From Ectorhizobium quercum (GTDB lineage: Bacteria > Pseudomonadota > Alphaproteobacteria > Rhizobiales > Rhizobiaceae), in assembly GCF_026552795.1 (NCBI RefSeq), contig NZ_JANFPI010000005.1, forward strand, positions 1 to 64,000: a stretch of 64,000 bases of DNA, in the 5' to 3' direction. This document shows positions 43,685 through 53,120 of this stretch, in pieces. The number at the start of each line of letters is the position of its first letter. Positions within the stretch are counted from its first letter, which is position 1. The notes under the pieces are model-generated. The model searched no databases and was not told the origin of the DNA. It saw only the letters and a program-made list of their open reading frames with translations. Both the position numbers and the translations under genes were made by a program.

Positions 43685-46194
43685 GGCGCCGCCTCCTTCC
43701 GCTGCGTCAGGCGCACCCGCTTCAGGCGCAAGGCATTGCCCAGCACGAAAACGCTCGAAAGCCCCATCGCCGCCGCGGCGATCATCGGCGAGAGGGAAAG
43801 GCCGAAGAACGGCCACAGCGCGCCCGCCGCGACGGGAATGAGCACGACATTGTAGCCGAAAGCCCAGAACAGGTTCTCGCGAATATTGGCCAGCGTCGCC
43901 CGGCTGATCTCAACGGCGTTCACCGCACCCGTCAGGTCGCCCGAGGCCAGCACCACCTCGGCGCTTTCGATGGCGACGCCGGTCCCCGTGCCGATCGCCA
44001 GTCCCACCGTCGCCTCGGCCAGCGCCGGCGCGTCGTTGATCCCGTCGCCCACGAAGGCGACGACATGGCCCTCGTCGCGAAACGCCCGGATCGCCTTCAC
44101 CTTGCCCTCCGGCAGCACCTCGGCGACCACCCTGTCGATCCCGACCTGCCGGGCGATCGCCGCCGCCGTCCGGGCACTGTCGCCCGTCACCATCGCCACC
44201 GAAAGCCCCAGCCGCTTCAGCGCCGCAATCGCTGTCCGGCTGGCCGGCTTCACCGGGTCGGCCACCGCCGCCGCAGCCGCCAGCCTGCCGTCGATGGCGA
44301 TGTAAAGCGGCGTCTTGCCTTCCTCCGCCAGCCGCCCGGCTGCGGCGGCGAAGGCGTTCACGGACAGATTCAGTTTTTCAATGTAACGCGCTGCGCCGAT
44401 TTGCACTTTCCGGCCGCCGGCCTGTGCCGTCACGCCGTAGCCCGTCACCGATTGGAAGGCCGAAACCGGCGGCAAAACCAGCCCGCGGGCCTCCGCGGCC
44501 TTGACGATGGCCGCCCCCACCGGATGTTCCGACTGCGCCTCGACGGCGGCGGCCAGCACAAGCACCTCGGCCTCGGCGAAACCCTCCGCGACGATGAGGT
44601 CGGTCAGTTCCGGCCGGCCCTCCGTCACCGTCCCGGTCTTGTCGAACACCACCAGTGTCGCATCGGAAAGCGTCTGGAGCGCGTCGCCCCGGCGAAAGAG
44701 AACGCCAGCCTCCGCCGCCCGGCCGGTGGCGACCATGATGGCCGCCGGCGTCGCCAGCCCCATCGCGCACGGGCAGGCGATGATGAGGACGGCGACGGCG
44801 CTCACCAGCGCATGCGCCAGCGCCGGTTCCGGCCCGAAGGTGAGCCAGGCGATCAGGGTCAGCACGGCCACGGCCATCACGGCGGGCACGAACCATGCGG
44901 TGATCCTGTCGACCAGCGCCTGGATCGGCAGCTTCGCCCCTTGCGCCTCCTCCACCATGCGGATGATGCCCGCCAGCATCGTGTCGGCCCCGACGCGCCG
45001 CGCCTCGAACCGCAGCGCACCGGCGCCGTTCACGGTTCCGCCGGTCACTGCGTCGCCCGGCCCCTTTTTCACCGGCAGCGGCTCGCCGGACATCATCGAT
45101 TCGTCCACCCAGGATTCGCCCTCGATCACCGCACCGTCGACGGGAATGCGCTCGCCGGGCCGGATCAGCACGATGTCGCCGGGCGAAAGCGCATCCACAG
45201 CCACCTCGACGGCCACGCCGTCGCGCAGGATCCGCGCCTCCTTCACCTGCAAGGCGGCAAGCTTTCGGATCGCCTCGCCCGCCCTGCCGCGGGCGCGGGC
45301 TTCCAGAAGCCGCCCGATGAGGATCAGCGTGACGATCACCGTCGCCGCCTCGTAATAGACGTAGCGCGAGCCTTCCGGCAGAAGGCCGGGCGCAAAGGTC
45401 GCCACCACGGAATAGAAATAGGCCGCGCCCGCGCCCAGCGCGACCAGCGCGTTCATGTCAGGCGCCAGATGAGCCAATGTGCGCAAGCCCTTGCCAAAGA
45501 ATCGCATTCCGGGGCCGAACAGCACCGCCGTCGCCAGCACGAAATAGATCAAATGAAGCGACCGGGTCGAAATCGCGCCCGTCAGCCAGTGATGGAAGGC
45601 CGGCCAGATATGGCCGCCCATTTCCAGCACGAAAAGCGGCAGCGTCAGGACTGCGGCGATGGCCGCGTCGCGCTGCAAGGCGCGCATGTCCTCGTCGCCC
45701 CGTTCGCCGCCGCGCTCCGCTCCGGCCCTTGCCGGATGCGCGTCGTAGCCGGCATCCTTCACCGCCTTCAGCGCCGCCGGCAGCGCGGCCTCGCCGCCCA
45801 GCGCCCGCACATGCGCCCTGCCGTTCGCGAGGTTGACGGTCGCCGCCGTCACGGCCGGCGCTTTCCGCAATGCCTTTTCCACGCGCAGAACGCAGGAGGC
45901 GCAGCTCATGTCGCCAATATCGAGGTCGAAGGCGGATTCCGGCACGTCGTAGCCGGCGTTGCGCACCGCTTCGGCCAGCCGCGCGGCGTCGAAGCCCGCA
46001 CCGGGCGTCACCGTCAGGCGGCCGGTGGCGAAATTGGCGACGGGATCGGAAACGCCCTCCACCCTGCCCGCCGCCTGCTCGACGCGGCGCACGCAGGAGG
46101 CGCAGCTCATGCCCTCCACGGGCAGCGAAAGAAGCGAGGGGGAGGATGCGCCCTTCGGCGCCGCCGTCATGCCGGTTTGGATTGTATCAGCCAT
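43681..46194 (-). CDS. copA: Cu(I)-exporting P1B-type ATPase
   Basis: 837 aa. Two N-terminal HMA domains ([13 protein letters not shown] and [13 protein letters not shown]), eight membrane helices, the ion site [13 protein letters not shown] (CPC), phosphorylation site [11 protein letters not shown], and hinge [14 protein letters not shown]. Pumps cytosolic Cu(I) to the periplasm. First gene of the operon, under the CueR promoter just upstream. Confidence 0.96.
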   Translation of the reverse strand: MADTIQTGMTAAPKGASSPSLLSLPVEGMSCASCVRRVEQAAGRVEGVSDPVANFATGRLTVTPGAGFDAARLAEAVRNAGYDVPESAFDLDIGDMSCASCVLRVEKALRKAPAVTAATVNLANGRAHVRALGGEAALPAALKAVKDAGYDAHPARAGAERGGERGDEDMRALQRDAAIAAVLTLPLFVLEMGGHIWPAFHHWLTGAISTRSLHLIYFVLATAVLFGPGMRFFGKGLRTLAHLAPDMNALVALGAGAAYFYSVVATFAPGLLPEGSRYVYYEAATVIVTLILIGRLLEARARGRAGEAIRKLAALQVKEARILRDGVAVEVAVDALSPGDIVLIRPGERIPVDGAVIEGESWVDESMMSGEPLPVKKGPGDAVTGGTVNGAGALRFEARRVGADTMLAGIIRMVEEAQGAKLPIQALVDRITAWFVPAVMAVAVLTLIAWLTFGPEPALAHALVSAVAVLIIACPCAMGLATPAAIMVATGRAAEAGVLFRRGDALQTLSDATLVVFDKTGTVTEGRPELTDLIVAEGFAEAEVLVLAAAVEAQSEHPVGAAIVKAAEARGLVLPPVSAFQSVTGYGVTAQAGGRKVQIGAARYIEKLNLSVNAFAAAAGRLAEEGKTPLYIAIDGRLAAAAAVADPVKPASRTAIAALKRLGLSVAMVTGDSARTAAAIARQVGIDRVVAEVLPEGKVKAIRAFRDEGHVVAFVGDGINDAPALAEATVGLAIGTGTGVAIESAEVVLASGDLTGAVNAVEISRATLANIRENLFWAFGYNVVLIPVAAGALWPFFGLSLSPMIAAAAMGLSSVFVLGNALRLKRVRLTQRKEAAP

Positions 46195-46215
46195 CGAAAT
46201 ATCCTTTCGCAGGCC

Positions 46216-46246
46216 GATGTAAGGCTTCCCATCGTGGGAAGGTCAA
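46216..46246 (-). promoter_or_regulatory. CueR-type promoter/operator of copA-cueR-copZ
   Basis: On the minus strand: -35 TTGACC (46246-46241), a 19-nt spacer and -10 TACATC (46221-46216). The spacer holds the perfect dyad ttcccacgatgggaa (46226-46240). The over-long 19-nt spacer and this dyad are the signature of MerR-family copper promoters, which are switched on by DNA distortion. It sits about 22 nt before the copA start. Confidence 0.9.
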
Positions 46247-46277
46247 GAGCCCGCGATGCGGCAATCGCGCGCGGGTC

Positions 46278-46760
46278 CTAACGCCCCGGCGGAGCGTCGG
46301 GCGCATCATCGCCGACGGTCAGCGGCCAATCGACGAGATAATCCTCGAAATCGTCTATATCGACCTCCTCCTCGCTCACCGTGCGGCCTTTGGCGGAAAT
46401 CCCGGCGATATGCACCGTTTCCGGGTCGCCCGACACCAGCGGGTGCCACCAGTAGAGATCCTCGCCGTCGCGCACCAGCCGATAGCCGCAGGTCGGCGGC
46501 AGCCAGCTTATGGAGTCCACTTCCTGCGGGGTGAGCTGGATGCAGTCCGGCACGGTCGCCTGCCGGTTGGGGTAATCGGTGCAGCGACAGCTCTCGCCGT
46601 CCATCAGCCGGCAGCGCACGGAGGTGAAGGCCACCTCGCCGCTGTCCCAGTCCTCCAGCTTGTTGAGACAGCACAGCCCGCAGCCGTCGCAGAGGCTTTC
46701 CCATTCCTGCGCGCTCATTTCCTCGAGCGTCTTGACCTTCCAGAAGGGTTCCTGCTGCAT
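46278..46760 (-). CDS. ycgN: YcgN-family cysteine-cluster protein
   Basis: 160 aa. The cysteine pattern [25 protein letters not shown] and VPDCIQL, with [16 protein letters not shown] [11 protein letters not shown], defines the UPF0260/YcgN family, thought to bind an iron-sulfur or zinc site. Function unknown. ATG at 46760 with AGGAGTGCAGGA upstream. Divergent from the PBP gene. Confidence 0.9.
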   Translation of the reverse strand: MQQEPFWKVKTLEEMSAQEWESLCDGCGLCCLNKLEDWDSGEVAFTSVRCRLMDGESCRCTDYPNRQATVPDCIQLTPQEVDSISWLPPTCGYRLVRDGEDLYWWHPLVSGDPETVHIAGISAKGRTVSEEEVDIDDFEDYLVDWPLTVGDDAPDAPPGR

Positions 46761-46904
46761 TCCTGCACTCCTGCCCGGAGAATATTGCCGCCTTTCGGAA
46801 AAGGCTTCTTGTCTGTTTGGCATATATCAACCATCTTCCGGCAAAATGATGCCGCGTCGTCAAAAGCGGGAAACCGCCGCAGGTTTCAAGGATTTTCTTT
46901 CGAG

Positions 46905-49070
46905 GTGAGTGAAAAGAAGCCCCCAGAAGACGGTCAGCGCCGCCGGCGCCATCTCCTGCTCAAGGTGGATGCCTGGCTGGATTCGACCTTGTGGAACATG
47001 GGTTTCCGCACCGGCCAGATATGGGAAGACGTCACCATCTTCTTCCGCCGGTTCCGCGTGCGCGGCTGGAAGAAGCTAGCGTTCGAGGTCGCCGGCGAGG
47101 CGATGACGCTCGGCACCGCCGCCTCGGTGGTCATGCTGGCGCTCGCCATGCCCGCCTTCCAGGCCACCCAGGGCGACTGGAAGAACCGCGCCGATTTCGC
47201 CGTCACCTTTCTCGACCGCTACGGCACGGTCATCGGCCATCGCGGCATCATCCACGAGGATTCCATTCCCGTCGACGAATTGCCGGATCATTTCGTCAAG
47301 GCCATCCTCGCCACCGAGGACCGCCGGTTCTTCGATCACTTCGGCATCGATTTCGTCGGGCTGGCCCGCGCCATGAGCGAGAACGCCAGGGCCGGCGGCG
47401 TGGTGCAGGGCGGATCGACGCTGACGCAGCAGCTTGCCAAGAACCTGTTCCTCTCCAACGAGCGTTCGCTGGAACGCAAGGTCAAGGAAGCCTTCCTGGC
47501 GCTGTGGCTGGAAGCCAACCTCACCAAGAAGGAAATCCTGTCGCTTTATCTCGACCGCGCCTATATGGGCGGCGGCACGTTCGGCGCGGCGGCGGCGGCG
47601 CAGTTCTATTTCGGCAAGAAGCTGACGGATGTCACGCTTGCCGAATCCGCCATGCTGGCCGGCCTGTTCAAGGCCCCGGCCCGCTATGCGCCGCATGTGA
47701 ACCTGCCGGCGGCCCGCGCCCGCGCCAATGTCGTGCTGTCCAATCTCGTGCAATCCGGCTTCATGACCGAAGGTCAGGTCATCGCGGCGCGGCGCAACCC
47801 GGCCACCGCCGTCGACCGCGGCGGAACGGAAGCGCCCGATTATTTCCTCGACTGGGCCTTCGACGAGACGGTGCGCATCGCCGACCGCTTTCCCCAGCAT
47901 ACGCTCGTCGTGCGCACCACGCTGGACATGGGCCTCCAGCACGCTGCCGAGCTTGCGGTAGAAGGCACGCTGCGCGAGTCCGGGCAGAGCGCCAAGGTGT
48001 CGCAAGGCGCCGTGGTGATGATCGAGAACGGCGGCGCGGTCCGCGCGATGGTCGGCGGACGCGACTATGGCGAAAGCCAGTTCAACCGTGCGACGCGGGC
48101 GCTGCGCCAGCCGGGATCGTCCTTCAAGGTCTATACCTACGCGGCGGCGATGGAAAAGGGCATGACGCCGGAAACGGTCGTCGTCGACGGTCCCGTGACA
48201 TGGCGCGGCTGGTCGCCGCAGAATTACGGCCGCTCCTATTCCGGCCGCGTCACGCTGATGTCGGCGCTGTCGCGGTCGATCAACACCATTCCCGTGAAGC
48301 TCGCCCGCGACGAGCTGGGCACGGAGCGCATCGCCGAGATGGCGAAGGCGATGGGGGTGGAAACGCCGCTGCGCACCGACAAGACGATCCCGCTCGGCAC
48401 CACCGAGGTGACGGTTCTCGACCAGGCCACCGCCTATGCCGTCTTCCCGGCGGGCGGCATGCAGTCGCGCCGCCACGGGCTGGAGCAGATCGTCGATTAC
48501 GAGGGCAATATCCTCTACGACTTCGAGCGCGACGCACCGCCCGCTGCGCGCGTGCTTTCGGAAAAGGCCGTGTCGTCGATGAACCGCATCCTCGTCACCA
48601 TTCCCGTCAGCGGAACGGCGCGCCGCGCCGCCCTCGACAACGGCATCGTCTCGGGCGGCAAGACCGGCACCACCCAGGCCTATCGCGACGCCTGGTATGT
48701 CGGCTTCACCGGCAACTACACGGCCGCCGTCTGGTTCGGCAACGACGACTACACCTCGACCAACAACATCACCGGCGGCACGCTGCCCGCCCAGGCGTTC
48801 AAGCGGCTGATGGACTATGCCCATCAGGGCATCGAGCTGCGGCCGGTTCCCGGCATCGACAACCCGCTGCCCGCCGGCCCGCACCCGACCGCCAGCGCCG
48901 CGGCCAGACCCGGCGAAACGGACGCGCTTCCGCCCCTTGTGCGCCCACGCTCGCTCTCGCGCGAGACGACGACGCTCCTGCGCGGGGTCGGCGCGCGGCT
49001 GAAATCGGCCTTGGCGCCCGCGCTGCCGGCCACCGCCGCGCTTCCCGACAACGGAACGCCGTCGCAATGA
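46905..49070 (+). CDS. class A penicillin-binding protein (PBP1A/1C type)
   Basis: 721 aa. A membrane helix near residue 70 (AASVVMLALAMPAFQA), transglycosylase domain with EDRRFFDHFGIDFVGLARA and GGSTLTQQLAKNLFLS, and transpeptidase domain with active Ser in PGSSFKVYTYAA, SRSIN and GGKTGTTQ. Polymerises and cross-links peptidoglycan. The GTG at 46905 is the best start: protein similarity begins near the basic RRRRHLLLKVDAW. The Shine-Dalgarno site is weak. The C-terminal tail is low-complexity (Ala/Pro). Confidence 0.9.
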   Translation: MSEKKPPEDGQRRRRHLLLKVDAWLDSTLWNMGFRTGQIWEDVTIFFRRFRVRGWKKLAFEVAGEAMTLGTAASVVMLALAMPAFQATQGDWKNRADFAVTFLDRYGTVIGHRGIIHEDSIPVDELPDHFVKAILATEDRRFFDHFGIDFVGLARAMSENARAGGVVQGGSTLTQQLAKNLFLSNERSLERKVKEAFLALWLEANLTKKEILSLYLDRAYMGGGTFGAAAAAQFYFGKKLTDVTLAESAMLAGLFKAPARYAPHVNLPAARARANVVLSNLVQSGFMTEGQVIAARRNPATAVDRGGTEAPDYFLDWAFDETVRIADRFPQHTLVVRTTLDMGLQHAAELAVEGTLRESGQSAKVSQGAVVMIENGGAVRAMVGGRDYGESQFNRATRALRQPGSSFKVYTYAAAMEKGMTPETVVVDGPVTWRGWSPQNYGRSYSGRVTLMSALSRSINTIPVKLARDELGTERIAEMAKAMGVETPLRTDKTIPLGTTEVTVLDQATAYAVFPAGGMQSRRHGLEQIVDYEGNILYDFERDAPPAARVLSEKAVSSMNRILVTIPVSGTARRAALDNGIVSGGKTGTTQAYRDAWYVGFTGNYTAAVWFGNDDYTSTNNITGGTLPAQAFKRLMDYAHQGIELRPVPGIDNPLPAGPHPTASAAARPGETDALPPLVRPRSLSRETTTLLRGVGARLKSALAPALPATAALPDNGTPSQ

Positions 49071-49092
49071 CCGTCCGCCCCCATTCACCGGA

Positions 49093-49689
49093 ATGGCCTC
49101 CCGCATGCTGAAAACGCCCCTCATGGTCGCCATCGCCCTTGTGATCGCCTTTGCCGGCGGCCTCTGGTCGGCGCTGGCCACGCTCGATGCGACGAGCGGG
49201 CTTTCGGCGATCCGGATCGGTCCGTGGGAGGCGTTTCCGGCCGCACAGACCGTTAACGCCGATCCTTACGCCCGCGCCCACAGGGCCCGCGACGGCAAGC
49301 TGCTTTACGCCAGCGCGGAGGGCCTGAGCTTCACCGCCCGCACCGATGCCGCCGGCGCGCCGCTCGACGCCGCCTGCACCTACCGGCTGGCGGGCATGGC
49401 GCCGCCGGCGCGGCTATGGACGCTTTTCGCCGCGCCGCAGCCCGATGCGCCGTCCGTTCCGGCCGGCCGGCCCACCGGCCTCAATTCGCGCATGATCCTG
49501 AAGGAGGCGGACGGATCTTTCGCCATCACCCTTTCCGCCGCCGCCCGGCCGGGAAACTGGCTCGCCCTGCCCGCCTCGGGCCGCTTTACGCTGGTGTTCG
49601 ACCTGTTCGATACGCCGGCGGCGAACAGCACCGGCATTTCCGGCGTTCCGATGCCGGAGCTGACACGGCTGGAGTGCGGCGATGACTAG
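49093..49689 (+). CDS. DUF1214-domain membrane-anchored protein
   Basis: 198 aa. N-terminal helix (PLMVAIALVIAFAGGLWSAL), then a beta-rich domain with NADPYARAHRARDGKLLYASAEGL and CTYRLAG, matching DUF1214. Probably periplasmic. ATG at 49093 or 49105. Overlaps the next gene by 8 nt; the pair corresponds to the two halves of the COG5361/COG5402 two-domain proteins. Function unknown. Confidence 0.82.
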   Translation: MASRMLKTPLMVAIALVIAFAGGLWSALATLDATSGLSAIRIGPWEAFPAAQTVNADPYARAHRARDGKLLYASAEGLSFTARTDAAGAPLDAACTYRLAGMAPPARLWTLFAAPQPDAPSVPAGRPTGLNSRMILKEADGSFAITLSAAARPGNWLALPASGRFTLVFDLFDTPAANSTGISGVPMPELTRLECGDD

Positions 49690-50230
49690 GCTGGTCCACG
49701 CCATCGTCACCGGCCTGATCGGCGCGGCGCTGCTGCATATTATCATCGTGCTCGCCCTGCCGCGCTTCAGCGAGAGCGACGCCTATTCGCGCATCCTGGC
49801 GGCCGGGCCGGCAGGCGCCTTCCATGCGCTCGGCGACGCACAGCGCGCCGGGCCGCTGCTTCAGCCGAACCCGTTCGTTTCCGCCGCGGTCTGCGCCTTC
49901 GATCTTTCGCAAGCGCCCGTCGCCGTCGCCGCCTCGGGCGACCCCGCCCTGTGGTCGTTTGCGGTCTTCGACAGGGCGTCGAACGAAGTCTTCAGCATCA
50001 GCGACCGCTCCGTCGAGCCGGGCAGGCTCGATGCCGTCCTCGCCACCCCGTCGCAGGCGATGCGGTTGCGCAAGGCCGATCCGGACCTGACCGAACGCAG
50101 CATCCTGATCGAAATGACGGGGAATACGGGATATCTGGTGCTGCGCACCGTCTCGCCGCATGCCAGCATGGAAGCGGAGGCGCGGCGATTTCTGGAAAGC
50201 GCCCGTTGCGAGGCGCTGAGGCCGGGCTAG
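49682..50230 (+). CDS. DUF1254-domain membrane-anchored protein
   Basis: 182 aa. One N-terminal helix (AIVTGLIGAALLHIIIVLALP), then FSESDAYSRI and PNPFVSAAVCAFDL, matching DUF1254. Partner of the preceding DUF1214 protein, with overlapping genes implying coupled translation. Probably periplasmic; function unknown. Confidence 0.82.
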   Translation: MTRLVHAIVTGLIGAALLHIIIVLALPRFSESDAYSRILAAGPAGAFHALGDAQRAGPLLQPNPFVSAAVCAFDLSQAPVAVAASGDPALWSFAVFDRASNEVFSISDRSVEPGRLDAVLATPSQAMRLRKADPDLTERSILIEMTGNTGYLVLRTVSPHASMEAEARRFLESARCEALRPG

Positions 50231-50320
50231 ACTTTACGCCATCCGGTCAGGCAAGCGGACGCAGAACGATCCTCGTGGCCTGCGGGGGACGCAGGGCCTT
50301 CGCAGGAAACCGTGTTCGTT

Positions 50321-50506
50321 TCAGCGCTTTGCCGCGCGGCGGGGACGGCCCTTCTTCGAGACCGGGCTGTTGTCCGCAGGTGTGTCGTCGAGGCGCTCGT
50401 AGCGAACGCCGGTAAAAAACAGGATTTGCGCCTTGCGGGGCACCGCTTCCCCCGACGGCGGGGGCGCATGCCCGCGACGGTCCGCAAGAAGAATGATTTC
50501 AGCCAT
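50321..50506 (-). CDS. small conserved hypothetical protein
   Basis: 61 aa: AEIILLADRRGHAPPP... then QILFFTGVRYERLDD, a Pro-poor core, and a basic tail (KKGRPRRAAKR). The LLFFTGVRYER block resembles short unnamed rhizobial proteins I have seen near this position, and it is the best-looking minus-strand frame here. No domain recognised. Confidence 0.55.
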   Translation of the reverse strand: MAEIILLADRRGHAPPPSGEAVPRKAQILFFTGVRYERLDDTPADNSPVSKKGRPRRAAKR

Positions 50507-50724
50507 ACTGTCTCCAATCCTCGTTCAAAGGACGGATGACGGCTCTCTCCTGCCTTGTGCGCCGTGCTGGCGATGAAACGCGAAAACACTCACCTTCCGG
50601 CCCCTCCGGCAGGCCCGGCACTCCGCCCCGATGGGGATGGAACGCCTCGGCCATCATTCCGGCCTTCGCATTGATCATAACGCCATATCGAGGCGGCGTT
50701 AAGGCCATACAAACACCGTCATAG

Positions 50725-50740
50725 TTAACACCGTGCTAAC
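50725..50740 (+). promoter_or_regulatory. CtrA-box-like sequence
   Basis: TTAA-N7-CTAAC, one mismatch from the CtrA consensus TTAA-N7-TTAAC, about 50 nt before the DUF2336 gene. Single near-match in a 286-bp intergenic region; otherwise nothing gene-like is seen there. Confidence 0.3.
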
Positions 50741-50792
50741 AAATTCGGGATAGCCTGTTTCGAAGTGGTACTGCGTCAGAACAGGTGTAACC

Positions 50793-51791
50793 GTGTCCGA
50801 TCGTTTCCGAGACCTTGAAAAACCCCAGCCGCTGCGAAGAAGGGATGTGGTGCTGATGGCGACCGTTTCCAGCTTCGAGGATCTCCGCCACCCCACCCGC
50901 TCGGAACTCAGGCAATTCGCGGAACTTTTCAAGCCGCTTTTCGAGGCCTCCACGGACGAGGCGCGACGCCAGGCGGTCGCCGCCCTCTCGCAGAATCCCA
51001 ACGTTCCCCAGCCGGTGGCGCTGTTCGTCGCCAGCCAGCCCATATCCATCGCGGCGCCCTTTCTGATGTCCTCGCCCTGCCTCGACGACGAGACGCTGAT
51101 GCTCGTCGCCCGCACCCAGGGCGAGGCCCATGCCCGCGCCATCGTGCGCCGGGAGAACCTGTCGCCCACCGTCGTCGACGCCCTCGTCGGCCTGCGCCAC
51201 ACCCGGCCCGCCGCTCCCCCGGCGGCCGCAGGGGAACCGGCCCCGCCCGCCCCGGTTGCGCCGCAGCCGCCTGCCGGCCGGCCGGTGAAGGAAGAGCGCC
51301 TGCGCACCGATCTGCGTAACCTCGTGCGCCACGTCAACCGCCCGGACGGCGACAGGCTCGGCCTGAGAACGCTGAGCACGCTTCAGGAGGCGCTGCTGAT
51401 CCGCTTCGCCCGCACGCGCGAGACGGTGCATTTCGCCACCGCGCTTGCCGATGCGCTGTCCGCCAGCCGCTGGCTCGCCGAACGGATCCTCCTCGACATT
51501 TCCGGCAAGCAGCTTGCGACGACGCTGGTCGGCACGGGCATGGCCGCCGCCGATGCGACCTTCATTCTGGAGCGGCTCTATCCGCATCTGGCCGAACCGG
51601 ACGGCCAGGTCAGCCGGGCCGACCGCCTGATCGCCAGCCTCGATCCCGACCGGTGCGGCGAGCGGGTCGAAGCCTGGCGGCGGGCCGACAGCTACACTTT
51701 CGCGCAGGAGCGCGCAGCCGAACCGGACCCGCTGGTGGCCGAGGCCTATCCTCTGCCCAACGAACGCCGCATGGCGCGGCGCATCCGCTAG
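50793..51791 (+). CDS. DUF2336-domain protein
   Basis: 332 aa. Helical repeats: FEDLRHPTRSELRQFAELFKPLFEAS, RRQAVAALSQNPNVPQPVALFVASQPISIAAPFL and the Ala/Pro linker followed by LRTDLRNLVRHVNRP. This fits the alphaproteobacterial DUF2336 family. Cytosolic, function unknown. A GTG at 50793 is taken; an in-frame ATG at 50856 (MATVSSFEDL) is a serious alternative. Confidence 0.82.
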   Translation: MSDRFRDLEKPQPLRRRDVVLMATVSSFEDLRHPTRSELRQFAELFKPLFEASTDEARRQAVAALSQNPNVPQPVALFVASQPISIAAPFLMSSPCLDDETLMLVARTQGEAHARAIVRRENLSPTVVDALVGLRHTRPAAPPAAAGEPAPPAPVAPQPPAGRPVKEERLRTDLRNLVRHVNRPDGDRLGLRTLSTLQEALLIRFARTRETVHFATALADALSASRWLAERILLDISGKQLATTLVGTGMAAADATFILERLYPHLAEPDGQVSRADRLIASLDPDRCGERVEAWRRADSYTFAQERAAEPDPLVAEAYPLPNERRMARRIR

Positions 51792-51804
51792 AACCGGGGC
51801 AGAC

Positions 51805-52167
51805 CTATTCCCCGGCGGCGACCGGCAGAAGGTCGCCGATCCCGTCCAGTTCGAGATCGACGATCCAGAGATCGGGATCGAAGCGGCATTCGCGCTCCAG
51901 AAGCGCCAGCGCCTCGTCGTATCCGGCGTCCTTCAGGCGGCACTCGAACAGCCGGTCGTCGGCGATCGCGTCCTCCTGCTCGGCCGCGACGCTTTGCGGG
52001 GCCGGGGCATAAAGCGTGACGCGGCCGTCACGGCCGATGAGCCTGACAAAGATCGCCCCCGCCTCTTCCGCGCCCTTCCGGTCGACGGCGGCAAAACCGC
52101 CGAGCGCGAAGGCGCGGCGGATGAGGGCGGAAACGAAAAGGGCGGATTTGACGCGCATATGGACCAT
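51805..52167 (-). CDS. DUF1491 family protein
   Basis: 120 aa: HMRVKSALFVSALIRRAFALGGFAAVDRKG, IFVRLIGRDGRVTLYAPAP and the ECRFDPDLWIVDLE segment match DUF1491. GGAGG 8 nt before ATG 52167 sets the start. Downstream gene of the peptidoglycan-binding protein gene on the same strand, and convergent with the DUF2336 gene. Confidence 0.88.
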   Translation of the reverse strand: MVHMRVKSALFVSALIRRAFALGGFAAVDRKGAEEAGAIFVRLIGRDGRVTLYAPAPQSVAAEQEDAIADDRLFECRLKDAGYDEALALLERECRFDPDLWIVDLELDGIGDLLPVAAGE

Positions 52168-52202
52168 TACCCGCGCCTCCGCCCCCGGCAAAGCCGGGAC
52201 GG

Positions 52203-53120
52203 TCAGAGCGCGCCGATTTCCTTGAGTTTCTTCAGGACGCGCTCGTTCGGCTCACCGGTTTCCGGCAGGCGATACGCCTTCTCGAAATTGCGGATCGCCT
52301 CGCGGGTCTCGGTGCCGGCCACACCATCGACGGTGATATGGCTGTAGGCGAATTTCGAAAGGCCGCGCTGGATCTGCGCGGTCAGGCTGGAATCGGCCGG
52401 CCGCATGGCGGCGGGCGTTGCCGGAATCGTTGCCGGCGGAGCGACCTGCCCCGCATTTCGAATGGCCTCAGCCACCGGATCGTCCACCTCGTCCCGGGCC
52501 GGAACGGCCGTCGGGCGCGATGCCGGAACGGCAACCGGAGCGACCGCCTGTCCGGGCGTCGAAACGGGCGCGGCGGCGGATGCCGGCGCGTGCCCGGCGG
52601 CCTTCAGGGCGTCCAGCAGCGCGCCGGAGGCTTCGCCGGTCTGCGCAAGCTCCGCCGATTTCTGGAATGCGAGGATCGCCGCCGCCGTGCGCGGGCCGGC
52701 AAGGCCATCGGCAGCGCCGTCGTAGAGGCCCAGCCGCGCCAGTTCCGCCTGAACGCCGCGCACCAGATCGGACGCCGCCGGCCTGACCGTCCCGGTCGGG
52801 CTCCCGCTTTCCCCGGCATCGGTGCGTTCGATGCGGAACGTGGTGACGTCCTGCGGCTCGTCGGGCCGCTGGAAGCCGAAGAGCAGTTTCCGGTCCGCCG
52901 CGTCGCGCGTGCGCAGCAATGGCGAGGGGTGTCCGCCGGGCTGATACCACAGGGCATTGGCGGAAATCATGCCGAATACGATGGTGAACACGCAGATGCC
53001 GCCGGTCAGCGCCGGGCGCGCGGCGGCAAGGCGCAGCATGGCTGCCCCGGCGCGGAACACCGGGCCGGGCTCCTTGCGGGCCGGCTTTCTCTCAGGCGCT
53101 TTGCGCTTCGGCGTTTTCAT
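52203..53120 (-). CDS. membrane-anchored peptidoglycan-binding protein
   Basis: 305 aa. Basic N-terminus, one membrane helix (ALTGGICVFTIVFGMISANAL), then two peptidoglycan-binding-like domains: VRGVQAELARLGLYDGAADGLAGPRTAAAI and IQRGLSKFAYSHITVDGVAGTETREAI, separated by an Ala/Pro linker. No catalytic domain. It overlaps the kinase gene by 29 nt, so the two are probably coupled and may act together in envelope sensing (inference). Confidence 0.85.
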   Translation of the reverse strand: MKTPKRKAPERKPARKEPGPVFRAGAAMLRLAAARPALTGGICVFTIVFGMISANALWYQPGGHPSPLLRTRDAADRKLLFGFQRPDEPQDVTTFRIERTDAGESGSPTGTVRPAASDLVRGVQAELARLGLYDGAADGLAGPRTAAAILAFQKSAELAQTGEASGALLDALKAAGHAPASAAAPVSTPGQAVAPVAVPASRPTAVPARDEVDDPVAEAIRNAGQVAPPATIPATPAAMRPADSSLTAQIQRGLSKFAYSHITVDGVAGTETREAIRNFEKAYRLPETGEPNERVLKKLKEIGAL

